A DNA stretch of 64,000 nucleotides from Colias croceus (taxonomy: Eukaryota; Arthropoda; Insecta; Lepidoptera; Pieridae). The stretch is from NCBI RefSeq assembly GCF_905220415.1, contig NC_059551.1:7822001-7886000 (forward strand), read 5' to 3'. How positions within the stretch are numbered: position 1 is the first letter of the stretch; every line of letters begins with the position of its first letter. Positions 23,742-34,170 of the stretch are shown piece after piece. Made by a program: the position numbers and the translations under genes. Under the pieces are notes generated by a model. That model did no database searches. It worked only from the letters and a program-made list of their open reading frames with translations, and had not been told where the DNA came from.

Positions 23742-26700
23742 ATGATCTTGCTGGAGATCAATAATAGAATTATAGAAGAAACATTAACAGTTAAATATAA
23801 AAATGCACTGGCGCGGTGAGTACGTTACGCTTAGAAAGTTTACCTGTTTTTTACAATCATTATGTGCGGTATGTGTGTGGACAAGATTTAGAGTATTGTG
23901 AAGTATTTTATTCTATTTTAATATATCAAGCGGTCAATGTGAGTAATTTTGTCCTGCCTATAACCCCTTTTCGGAATTAGTTGACAACTGTCAAATACTA
24001 TCACACAGGGTGGGCCCACGTTGGCCGCCGAATATGCAAAATTCGAATCGTTTCGGTATTGTACAGGACGTATTCATGGTTTATTTTTCCATAAATAAAG
24101 TTTCGATCATGACGCTAGTTGGTTTGTATCAGCGATGATGAGTCATATTGTTTGTAGGTATTGACGACAAGTGCGGAAACGTCCTATAAAATGTTTTTGA
24201 ATACCCATCGCATTAGAGTATTCAAAGTATGTGATATATGACAACAAAGTTGAACGTACAGCTATGTTACTCTGCAATGTTTTCCTTGAATTAATTTATC
24301 ATATTTTTGTTCCAGTTTAAAGCCTGAGTCCATAGATGTGACCGTAGCAGATTTTGATGGAGTACTTTTTCATATATCAAATGTCAATGGAGATAAAACC
24401 AAAGTTAGGGTAGGTCACTGAACATTTCATTTTTAAAATGTAATAAATCTTAGTGTATGCTGTTATCTGCATTGACTCATTTGAGCAGTGTGACATTCAG
24501 AATGTTTTTTATGAGTAATACTTACGATAATTCTTTATATTGTTTTTATGATTATAATGGGTATTATTAATTATTTCAGGTTAGTATATCGTTGAAGTTT
24601 TACAAGCAATTAGAGGAGCATGGAGCGGATGAACTGCTCAAAAGAGTATATGGCCCCCTACTCACTGAAACAGAGACAGGTGATTTTATATGAATTTAAA
24701 TAAATTAACTTTCTGAACAATATAAAAGATATATGAACGATAGACTAATTGAGAAATAGATAATATAATATAAATATAAATTTGGTCTAAATTTTCAAAC
24801 ATGTAATCACACTACAGTTGTGAGATAACATTTATTTGTGTTTTAATTATTTTGTAAATATAATACATAAATACAAACAGTTATTTTGTATTCCAAGTAA
24901 CTTATTGTGTTTTATACATGGTTAACTGATCATTAATTTGAAGAATTTAACAATATGATGTAACTAGAGCCGTAAGGAATTTGCATCACAATGACTTGTT
25001 TATATTGAATTGAGTATTACGGTGTTGGTATTCAATTGCATATAAGAATTATTATATTGACACAATGTTGAAAGTATTTGATATGTTTATCATTCCGTTA
25101 GATTAGATTATTTTGTAGGATTGTTATTTTGTGATAAAAAATGATAGTGCCAAAATTTAACACTAATTAATATCATATAAATATATACTACATATGAATT
25201 CATATTTATTTTTTACTAATATTCAAATTATTAACGAAATTAATCATTTTAATAGGATTTTTAAATCTAATAAAATATGACACAAACTATGAAATTTTAT
25301 GTTATGATAAAATATCAAGTATAAAAAAAAAAAAATATTTTTTAATTTGACTAATTAGTCACTGATTTTTTATGATCATAAATAATATTTGTTAAAAGTA
25401 TGAAATTTGTAACTGTTTAAAAAATGTTTTATGTAAGGATCATATTTTAAACTTATGCATAATATTATTGTCAGGTTACAATGTATCCGTCTTACTGGAC
25501 ATGGAGAACATTCCGGATGACTGGGAGGTTATCGTGAAGAAGGTTGGCCTGTTGAAGAGGAACTGCTTTGCGTCGGTGTTTGAGCGTTACTTCAGGCTGC
25601 AAGAGGATGGCGACGTCAGTCACAAGCGAGCTGTTATCAACTATCGACAGGATGAAACACTGTGAGTTGGTTTAATCTGCTGTTAGAAAATATTATTATC
25701 GAAAAATATATTTTTGCATGAATTACATAGATTTTATAACAGCATTGATTTATGTAAAAAGTAAAATTTATAATGTAATACAATGTTTTACATGATAATA
25801 GGGTTGTTTTGCCTCTCATAACTCCTTATCTTATATTTTTGTTGTTACATACTGATTTTAAAAGTAATTTATTATAGGAGATGTGAAGAACACAGATTTC
25901 TTATTCATATGTAGGTTGGAGATGGGTTTAATTCAAACAAGTATATTTTTTTTAAATAATTAAGTGTATCAAGCACAATATAAATAATTGACGTCTTTAA
26001 GTGTAATCCAATGTCAACTTGTATAGCTTCATAAAGATGTAATAAGATTAATTAGCACAATCGTTATTTAGTTCAATTATAAAAGTGTCTTTGCAATAAT
26101 TTGCTGCACCTTACATGTTTACTAATATAAATAAATGCTAGACCCTTCTCATATTTTTCCTCCATCCTAATATGAAATTAATTGATATTGCGAGTATAAT
26201 TAATGTCAGTGAATATATTTGTTACATTTCTTATTTATCGAGTACTTCCGCAATATTAAGAAAAAGCTTTAATTCTATGTTACAAAAAACTTAACTTTTA
26301 ATAATATCAATAATTACGTAATATCACTACATAGTATAAAACAAAGTCGCTTTCTCTGTCCCTATGTCCCTTTGTATGCTTAAATCTTTAACTACGCAAT
26401 GGATTTTGATGCGATTTTTTTAATAGATAGAGTGATCCAAGAGGAAGGTTTTAGTATATAATTCATTAGGTTTTAGAAAAAGCGAGCGAAGCCGCAGGCG
26501 GTAAGCTAGTATGTCATACAAAGAATACATAACATCTTGCAGATACGTAGAAGCACAAGAGGATAGAGTGACGGTGGTGTTCTCGACGGTGTTCCGTCAT
26601 GAGGATGATATGGTCATCGGCAAAGTGTTCATGCAGGAACTGAAGGAGGGCAGACGAGCTTCACATACCGCGCCACAGGTAATATTATTACTTTAATAAA

Positions 26701-29700
26701 ATTAAATATAGGTATTTTTTTTTTATAAAAACCTAGAAAAATTAGAAATGTTTAATAAATTTTTAAAGCTATATGTAAAATGAGTTGTTAGTGAGTGAAT
26801 TTATACAAATAATATATTGAAAAATATAAATAAATTTATTTGTTTAAAAATAAACGTAGATTTATAAACAGAACCATTGTTTATACTAATTACTACACAT
26901 CATAGACACAGATAATGTATTGATACATTGATTTCATTTTGATTGATAAAATAATATTATTTTTATTCAATAAAATTACTTTAAAATGGATTCTTTTTTC
27001 AGGTTCTATTTTCACACAAGGAGCCACCGTTAGAACTTGTGGACACAGATGCAAAAGTAGGAGATAATATCAGCTATGTCACATTTGGTAAGATTTTTGT
27101 TTTAAAAAAGTATTTTTTAGAGTTATAGCTTCGAATTGCAATCGAATTTCTACTGATATTAAGGCAACTGGTGTAGTTATTTTAGTAGAATTAGTTAATA
27201 AAATCAAAGTAATTATTATAATGGAGTTTAACAAATGGCCGTAGATAACCAAAAAGGATCCAACCCACAAAATGTTACTTTTGAGTTATTGAAGTTTGAA
27301 GTTTAACCTGTGTTTGTTCATATAAAGACTTGCTTGTGTTAATTGCTTCTTAAGGAAAAGTGTGTGTGTCAATGTATATTTTATTCTTACAAACAAATTT
27401 TATTGAATTTAGTTTTATTTCTTGAAATATTCAGCTAAATGTGTGTTAGGATCCTTTTTGATAAAACCTATTTTCAATTATGATAAGTGAATTTTCATTT
27501 CGCAAAAACGATTCAAAGTAGCTAATTGCTACTAAGATCCTTATTTTTTTTTTAATTTCATAAATAAAACAACTAACTTTCAATTTTTTTTTCATTATTT
27601 ATATAAAACATATTAATTCTATCCGATTTAATATTCTTCTTCGTGTGCGAAGTCCGGTTCATCGCCATATCTACATCGACATGAAGTCTTGGATTGCCCC
27701 CTTGGATTGATTTATAGAAATCCAGGCAGTATTTAGATAAATAGTCAAAGATTGACTCCAAATCGTCTAATTGGGCTTTTCTTTAACATTTGGTCATAGT
27801 CATTGAAAATCATTATCAGATACCTCCGAAGATTTACCTTTCGAGCCCGCCCATACATACAACTTTTGCATCGACTAAACTGATCTGTCGAGCTGTATTC
27901 TCCTCTTGAATTCAACATGACTAAACTGTTTAGTCGATGGAGGTGCGCATACAATCGATTTCAGTCTTAATAATTTATATCCCCAACAAACCTTACAGTC
28001 TTCTATAGGCAATTCTTGAATGAAGGTAATAAAGATCACATGAGCGGGTGATCGATAGTTGTGCGAGTAATTTTTTTTTTGTTACTTCGACATATTCGTC
28101 AGCTTCGTAAATTTTTTCAGGTATTTTCAAAGTGCTTCTATTTTCGAAAAATCGGTACAAAAAAGGCAAAGATGTGTGACCCGATCAAGATACTTGGAGT
28201 GTGAACTTAATGCATGCCTAACGCCTCAAGCTTTAAATACATAATATTCAGTCTATCCAAATGTTCTGAATCGTTTTTGTTATTAAACCAGTATACATTT
28301 CTACAAAATTCAGTTTAACAAAAGAGATCCATGCTTTCTGAATCTTTTTAGTGATTTATCTATTGCATCATAATATCATAAAAATTAAATATCTAAAAGG
28401 ATCCACATGCTTTGGATTTTTTTAAACATTTTAGTTTTGTGTTAGTTTCTTAGACTGAGCGTTTTACAATATGATCCAAGAAGAATGGATCGTTTTTACG
28501 AAACTAAAATATGGCTTCTCCATACATGTGGGTTGGTACCCAGTGTCAATTTAACGTCAAAATATTCATATTTTACTTGGATTGTTTTTGCTAATCGAAA
28601 ATATAGACCTAGACGAGCAGTTTGGTATATTTAACTCATTTTCGGTCATGTTGTGGGTTGGATCCTTTTTGCTTATCTACGGCCAAATGTAATTTAAGGT
28701 TAATTAAGCATAATTATATCACAAACAATAATATTTTAATGCTGTAACAATTAATTTATATTCGTATTTTCCTGTATTCACTAATAGGTTGTTTGCATGT
28801 TTTGGATTAAAATTGCATGGTCATCTATTACTGTTGTCACAATAATTTAGTATAATAATTGATTTAAACAACAATACATAACTTTCTGGTGAAATAAAGC
28901 AGAAATTTATAACACAAAATTTATTATTATACTCCAGGATCAAAATGAATATTCTAAGCGAAACAGCCTGTTTTCTATAATGACGTCATGCTTATAAAGT
29001 ATGATGCTATTATTTATTTATAGCTTTTAGTGTTAGTGCTGATTTACATAGGGTCAGTAGACAAGTCAGTCACGGCGCCGAAATTCGGCGCCGCGACTGA
29101 CTTTAACTGTTTACTTAGACTTCAAGCCTCTGTACTGACTTCAAATCTGTTTACACAGGGTTTTTTTTCGGGTCAGCACTGATTTGCCTCGAATTTGTAG
29201 TCAGTTACTGACCCTGTGTAGATCAGCACTTACGTCATTGTTTATGTAATTAATTCTAGGTGTGTCGGCTCTGGCGTTATTTATGGCTGGCTTTGAACTT
29301 ATCTATTTTTTATGTGACACTTAATAAGCTCCGAAAATTGACAGATTTTGTAAATTCTTTAATTAGGATATTACTCTTAATTATTCCTAAATAACAAGCG
29401 ATATTTATTTTTTGAAGTGGAAACTACTTTAGGCGCGTTGGGAGTAAAATTTTAAGGTCGCTTCTTGACAATACCGTCACGTCGTGGAGTAAGGCGACGA
29501 TTTTGGTATCTTTGAATCTTGCCAAAAAAGTTTTCTTCTGACACGTGTGCTCGGCAGACACCCTTTTTTATTATCCCGTTTTCATAACATCTTACTAAAT
29601 ACAAATGTTATTAAAACGTTAATTAACATATGTTATGACTGAATGAGGTATTCATTAGATATAATATTTAAGTGTTTTGCTGTTGCCTCGAAAATATTCT

Positions 29701-31827
29701 TAAATATGTAATTATAATTTATATTGTAGTGTTGTTCCCGCGGCACACGTGCGAGGCAGCGCGCGACAACACCATAGACTTGTTGCACATGTTCCGGGAC
29801 TATCTGCATTATCACATCAAGTGCTCTAAGGTGAGCGGTTGTTGAGTTAATATTATTTTTGTACATAGTATAGATGTTTCTAAAAGTTGTGTTTTTTTAA
29901 TATTCTGAAACTTGGTTGAGGATTAAAAATAAAAATGAAAAATATCTGTGTACATAAAAAAAAATATGTAAGACATTTTATTACGTAAAGCTAATATTTT
30001 CAAATCAAATATGTTTATTTGCTTGTATATGGTAATTTAAAGGTGTTTTATGAAATATTTTTTTATCACATATGCTGCCATTGTAAATGGCGTGCAAAAA
30101 TTTAGATAGCTATTTTTTTATGTGAATTAGTCATATTATAGAAATGTACTTCATATTTCACTTTTATAGGTGCTAATCGGGGTATTTTTTTTAAATTTCT
30201 ACGTATTAATATTTAATAACTTGTCTTTGATCAACTGTCTATAAATAACAAGAACCAAAATCATACACCGTTAACCCTTTATATTATATTGAATATCTGT
30301 AACGTGTTTGCGATTGCCATATTGTGTTTATCATTATGTAAAGTGTGTGTATGTGTGTAGGTGTACGTGCACTCGCGCATGCGCGCCAAGGCGGGCGAGC
30401 TGCTGAAGGTGCTGAACCGTGCGCGCCCGCAGCCCGCCAACCGGCCCAACGAGCGGAAAACTATCTCGTTAGTATACATTATTTATTATTCATTTTTGAA
30501 GTTATACTTTTTTTGGCGCGATGGAGAAAAATGATGAGAGTGAATTTTTACGATGCGCGCGCACACCGACACCTAAATTTAACAGCATGAAGTTAGTTCT
30601 AGGTGGTATGAAAATTGATAACTATGTTCAAGTTGTATATTCTAAAGTACCCGTCACGAGAAGCTATAAATTATGTAAACAAACATCTTTTACTAAGTAA
30701 ACATTTTATACTGCGAGATAATAATAAATTGACCATATTCAATCGACATGAAATATAGACGGGTTATATGAAAGTAACAACCTATTTAATTTAGTCGGAT
30801 CATATTTTAACGACGCAAAGCGCTATCGTTTGTGTTTCTTGGTACCGGAACGCGTCCGTCGCAGGGATTGTGAACTATCGGGACGCCATTTTGAAATAAA
30901 CGCATCATTCGAGTTTCGAATGCGTACGAGTTTGTTTCATTGCTTTGCATATATCGCGGATCTGGTTGTTATTGTTAATTTTGTTATTGTTTCGTTATCA
31001 CTTTTTTATTGTTGTTACTTTAATTGTTGCGTTAATTTTATTTGTTATTACGTATAATGGAGCCAGTAGCCAGTACATCTAAGGAAATAAATTCGCCACG
31101 AAAAAAACGTCAAAAGGTGCGTAATACAATTTATCTAAAATATATAATAAGTAAAAAGAAAGAGTTGTTTGTTCAAACGCGCTAATCTTTGGAAACTTAA
31201 GGTTAATATTAGAAGTAGGTTTTAAATTGTGAAGTAATTGGTTAGGTTAATTGGTATACCTGGAGATATAGCTTGAGCTTCGTGTGACAAGTGACTACCG
31301 GTGATTTTTACAGGTGACGAGCTTTACGGTTAATGAGAAAAATATGGTGTTGGTCCAAATGTTGTGAACTCCTGAACACTTGTTTACAAAATTTATAGCT
31401 TCTCATGACGGTTACTTTAGTATTTTTTTTCCATACGCCAAAGAAGTATAACTTCTAACGCGTGTACATAAGTACACACTCTTTTTTTTAATTATGTTAT
31501 GTACCTACAGATGTTTATTTACAGAATAAAAAATGTTTTAGCTTTTTTTATATTGACTCGAGTTCGTAAATGTAAACTGGTTTTTCTAATAACGCCATTT
31601 TATCGGATTGTGTTGTACACATTTTAAATTTTCACAATATTCATTTACTTATAAATATAAATATTCTATCTTTTGGTCGTAATAACAGTACCACATAGAA
31701 CTTATATTTTGTTTTGATATTTTCTACTAAAAGACCTGATTAATTCGTTATTCACAAAAAATAATGAAACCACTAATAAATGTTATTTGCTTGTTCCAGT
31801 GGCAAAACGTTTGTGAGGCGAGATTGA
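23742..31827 (+). CDS. Arpc2: Arp2/3 complex subunit 2 (p34-Arc, nine exons, 303 aa)
   Basis: Exons in phase: 23742-23815, 24316-24409, 24580-24679, 25475-25661, 26543-26678, 27003-27087, 29730-29830, 30361-30467, 31800-31827. The start is an ATG giving MILLEINNRIIEETL. The product is 303 aa (family about 300). Conserved blocks are DFDGVLFHISNVNGDKTKV, SISLKFYKQLEEHGADELL, LKRNCFASVFERYF, DRVTVVFSTVF, VIGKVFMQELKEGRRASHTA, FRDYLHYHIKCSK and LKVLNRARP, ending TISGKTFVRRD. ARPC2 is the large scaffold subunit that pairs with ARPC4 and contacts the mother actin filament in the branched-actin nucleator. The last exon has only 28 coding bases. Introns carry several transposons (26325-26513, 27234-28691, 29033-29232, 29415-29551, 30642-31420). 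None disrupts an exon. Confidence 0.96.
26325..26513 (+). mobile_element. Helitron-like non-autonomous element, uninterrupted copy
   Basis: It runs from ACTACATAGTATAAAACAAA to AGCGAGCGAAGCCGCAGGCG then GTAAGCTAGTA. It carries AATAGATAGAGTGATCC, the empty form of the site filled by the Tc1/mariner element at 785-2837. Its end lies about 30 bp before the ARPC2 exon 5 acceptor (AG 26541-26542). Confidence 0.75.
27234..28691. mobile_element. DNA transposon with terminal inverted repeats and GGATCC-containing subterminal repeats
   Basis: The left end AAATGGCCGTAGATAACCAA then AAAGGATCCAACCCACAA is mirrored by the right end TTGTGGGTTGGATCC then TTTTTGCTTATCTACGGCCA. The 1.46-kb element sits in ARPC2 intron 6. 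GGATCC/GATCC next to T or A runs recurs near 27254, 27450, 27535, 28325, 28400, 28470-28490 and 28665, like transposase-binding subterminal repeats. Minus-strand openings at 27573-27761 and 27745-27954 (…DYLSKYCLDFYKSI…, …LRRYLIMIFNDYDQML…) may be decayed transposase; the family is not recognised. Confidence 0.65.
29033..29232. mobile_element. ~200-bp MITE with AGTGCTGATTTACATAGGGT ends
   Basis: The left end TAGTGCTGATTTACATAGGG and the right end CCCTGTGTAGATCAGCACTT are inverted repeats. A second internal palindrome CGGCGCCGAAATTCGGCGCCG lies at about 29078-29096. It lies in ARPC2 intron 6. Confidence 0.7.
29415..29551. mobile_element. Diverged copy of the GAAGTGAAACTTC MITE
   Basis: It matches 11495-11645 along its length (AGTAAAATTTTAAGGTCGC, GTAAGGCGACGATTTTGGTA, AATCTTGCCAAAAAAG) with substitutions and a short deletion. 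It lies in ARPC2 intron 6. Confidence 0.65.
30642..31420. mobile_element. TIR element carrying a short exon-like ORF, in the last ARPC2 intron
   Basis: The left 40 bp (CTAAAGTACCCGTCACGAGA onward) and the complement of 31381-31420 (CTAAAGTAACCGTCATGAGA onward) agree at all but three positions. TATT flanks both sides (30638-30641 and 31421-31424), a likely 4-bp target duplication. Inside, 31057-31116 encodes MEPVASTSKEINSPRKKRQK on the plus strand, ending exactly at a GTGCGT donor-like site. It looks like the first exon of a transposon gene kept in a deleted copy. Confidence 0.7.
31430..31490. repeat. Fragment of the GAAGT...ACTTC MITE
   Basis: CCAAAGAAGTATAACTTCTA then ACGCGTGTACATAAGTACAC resembles the right end and flank of the 11495-11645 MITE (CCAAAGAAGTTTCACTTCTG, ACACGTGCGC). 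Confidence 0.4.
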
Positions 31828-32095
31828 TTGCGTGCCGTCGGCAGTTAGACGCCGCACCACACTAACGCGGTCATTCCCCTACATTCTATGTTGTTGCAAC
31901 ATTGTATAAACAAATCGTTTTTTATTTATATATTATTATTTTATTATGCAGTTTTTAAATTTGTATTATAACGATCTCAGTATGGAATTCATATGGTATT
32001 TTTTATGAGCACAGATAACTTTACTTTTGACATATAGTTTTTTAATCTATGAACTTTTTTTAAATTGTCACTTAAAATTTTGAAACAATTTTATC

Positions 32096-32101
32096 AATAA
32101 A
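32096..32101 (+). terminator. Putative poly(A) signal of ARPC2
   Basis: AATAAA is 269 bp after the ARPC2 stop codon and is followed by T-rich and GT-rich sequence. Confidence 0.5.
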
Positions 32102-33397
32102 TTAACCCCTATTTGTTTAAGATGACGTTAATGTTATAGGAATGAGCGCGTTATCAACAATATGACTCCACAATGTGCGTATTTCTTAATATTAAATATA
32201 TCGTGTACTCTTTGAAAACTAAATCATACCCAAATCAGGTCACAAAGCTCTGAATGTAACATTTATTTATCCATTGCAATACCGTTAATTGCCAAATAAT
32301 TATGCTCAATATTGGATGTATCCCATTGGTTCGTGAAATGTGCACATTGTAACAAATATTTATTATCACCAAGCCTAACCTAGTGATCAAAATGTTTCTG
32401 TAGACTTGTTAACAAAATTATGCTTTATGAGAGTTTATATTATATAGAGGTGGCACTGCGTTCGCGACTCGGGTTCCTAATTCTTATTGTATGTGTACAG
32501 TCAATGTCAAAGTTTTGTTGTTTTCTCCATTGTGGCCGGTTCATGTTAGTTTCAGAGTAAATTCGATTTAGATAGTTTGATGTTGAGTGTACACGTTGAC
32601 AAATGAAAACGTTTATTACCAGTAGTGTCCATCCTGTGAGTTTGTTTAGCTTATGTAATTTTGTTGTAAGTGACGCAATCACCGATCCTCACGTAGGGTA
32701 TATAATATATGATGTACTATAACGTAGCCTATATCGTTTCGATTGCAATCTTGTAAAAATGTATATCGCCGGACGTCGAGACAGGTAAAGCACAAAGTCC
32801 CACGAATTATTCCTTCAAATTTTGTTTCGTGCATATTAGTTACATATAGTTGCAATATACGAACAATAATAATTTTAATGAAATGAACTTGTTTACGTTT
32901 TAGGTAGGTCGCATTCAATTATTAACGTGTAAGTGAAAGTGTATAAATATCTCGATAGTTTGTTTCGTAGACGAGTGACTTGGATCAATATGGCCTTATT
33001 TACCGAGAAACTTCTATGATTCCGGTCTCTTGAAATCTGCTAGTGTCGCTAGATTAGGCCTCGGTACGTCGTATCGATGTTCGAAGTGCAATTCGATATT
33101 CCATTTCGCATTTGTTCCCCGACATAGAGCTGTATCGTTGAACTTTAATGAAATTTTATTACACTAATCGAACGTAGCGTCATAGATTCTGGACACGTTT
33201 TTATATTATTATTATTATGGTGATGTTTTGCACTGGAATATAGATTGCTCAATGACATCATTCGTAATGTTCATTCAAACTTCTGAAATGTAGGTATTTA
33301 AAAGTTTCTACACATCTGGGTTTGGCGTAGGTCACCTTTGTTCGTTATAAACATTATCCCATTTACGTTTTGGATTATTAAGTTTGAACAGCAATAA
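32102..33397. other. Intergenic region, no gene recognised
   Basis: The minus-strand openings at 32440-32682 and 32679-32918 show no recognisable motif and no splice-consistent extension. No clear repeat ends were seen. Confidence 0.5.
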
Positions 33398-33646
33398 AAT
33401 ATATACAGAAGTAATATCCCACCTGACGAAGATGACCCTAATGGTAAATCTAGTTGTGTAGAGCTTCTAGAAATAGGTGAAAATGTGTTTGAAGATTGTG
33501 GTGTCAATAACGACTCATGGACTGAACGTTTAGGTTTAAATTATCGTCCGGGTGTCGAAGGATTGTATAAAACTAAGTCATATTTTAAACAACACGCCGA
33601 CAAATATATAATTATATTATATCATGACAGATTGAACAGGTCCTGA
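33398..33646 (+). other. Possible orphan coding exon or gene remnant (82 codons, no ATG)
   Basis: One frame is open from a TAA at 33395 to the TGA at 33644-33646 and has a protein-like composition: NIPPDEDDPNGKSSCVELLE, IGENVFEDCGVNNDSWTERL, GLNYRPGVEGLYKTKSYFKQ. An AG that could act as an acceptor precedes it (…TATATACAG), but the pyrimidine tract is poor. There is no in-frame ATG near its start and no recognised family. It could be a terminal exon of an unseen gene, a retrotransposon remnant, or chance. Confidence 0.35.
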
Positions 33647-33958
33647 GTGGAAAGCGATGAGCATGTAGAAACAATTTAAACTATTTAAAATAATATTATT
33701 ATGTAGCTAACTTGAATTTTATGTAATTTTTATTTGCAAGATGTATTATTTATGTATTATAATGTAAGTTAAATGTTGCTTTAAAGTTATCGCTTACGAT
33801 TCGACGATTGTTTTTACTGTCAGTTTTATGCGAGATTATGTAAACTGCGGATACTAAAGTTATTTGTGAATATGTAATTAATCTTGTGATCTAAAATCCG
33901 TTTATACTGTATTTTTTATTTTCTAGATTAAACAAAACATCTTAATGCAGGAAATTTG

Positions 33959-33984
33959 TTTATTTATTACAAAATACATTTATT
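33959..33984 (-). terminator. Putative poly(A) signals of the TMIE-like gene
   Basis: TTTATT occurs twice here on plus (AATAAA on minus), about 190-210 bp after the stop at 34171. Confidence 0.4.
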
Positions 33985-34170
33985 CTTAAGTTAACAAACA
34001 ATATGTTCTCAGTATTCTACCTATTCTATATTTTCGTCTCTAGTAAACTATCATAATTATTATAATTTCATCTTCTAAGAAAGCCTTATTAATAAATGCA
34101 ATAATTCTTCTCTAAGTACATAAAATGCATCCAAAGTATAACAATCTTCACTAAATTATAGAGAAAGCTT

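Noticed and set aside
29633..29866. Minus-strand 77-aa ORF
   Set aside because: It overlaps ARPC2 exon 7 in antisense; ARPC2 explains the conservation.
30830..31057. 75-aa plus-strand ORF inside the TIR element
   Set aside because: Low-complexity hydrophobic end (FYCCYFNCCVNFICYYV) and position across transposon UTR-like sequence; the short exon-like ORF starting at 31057 is the better candidate.
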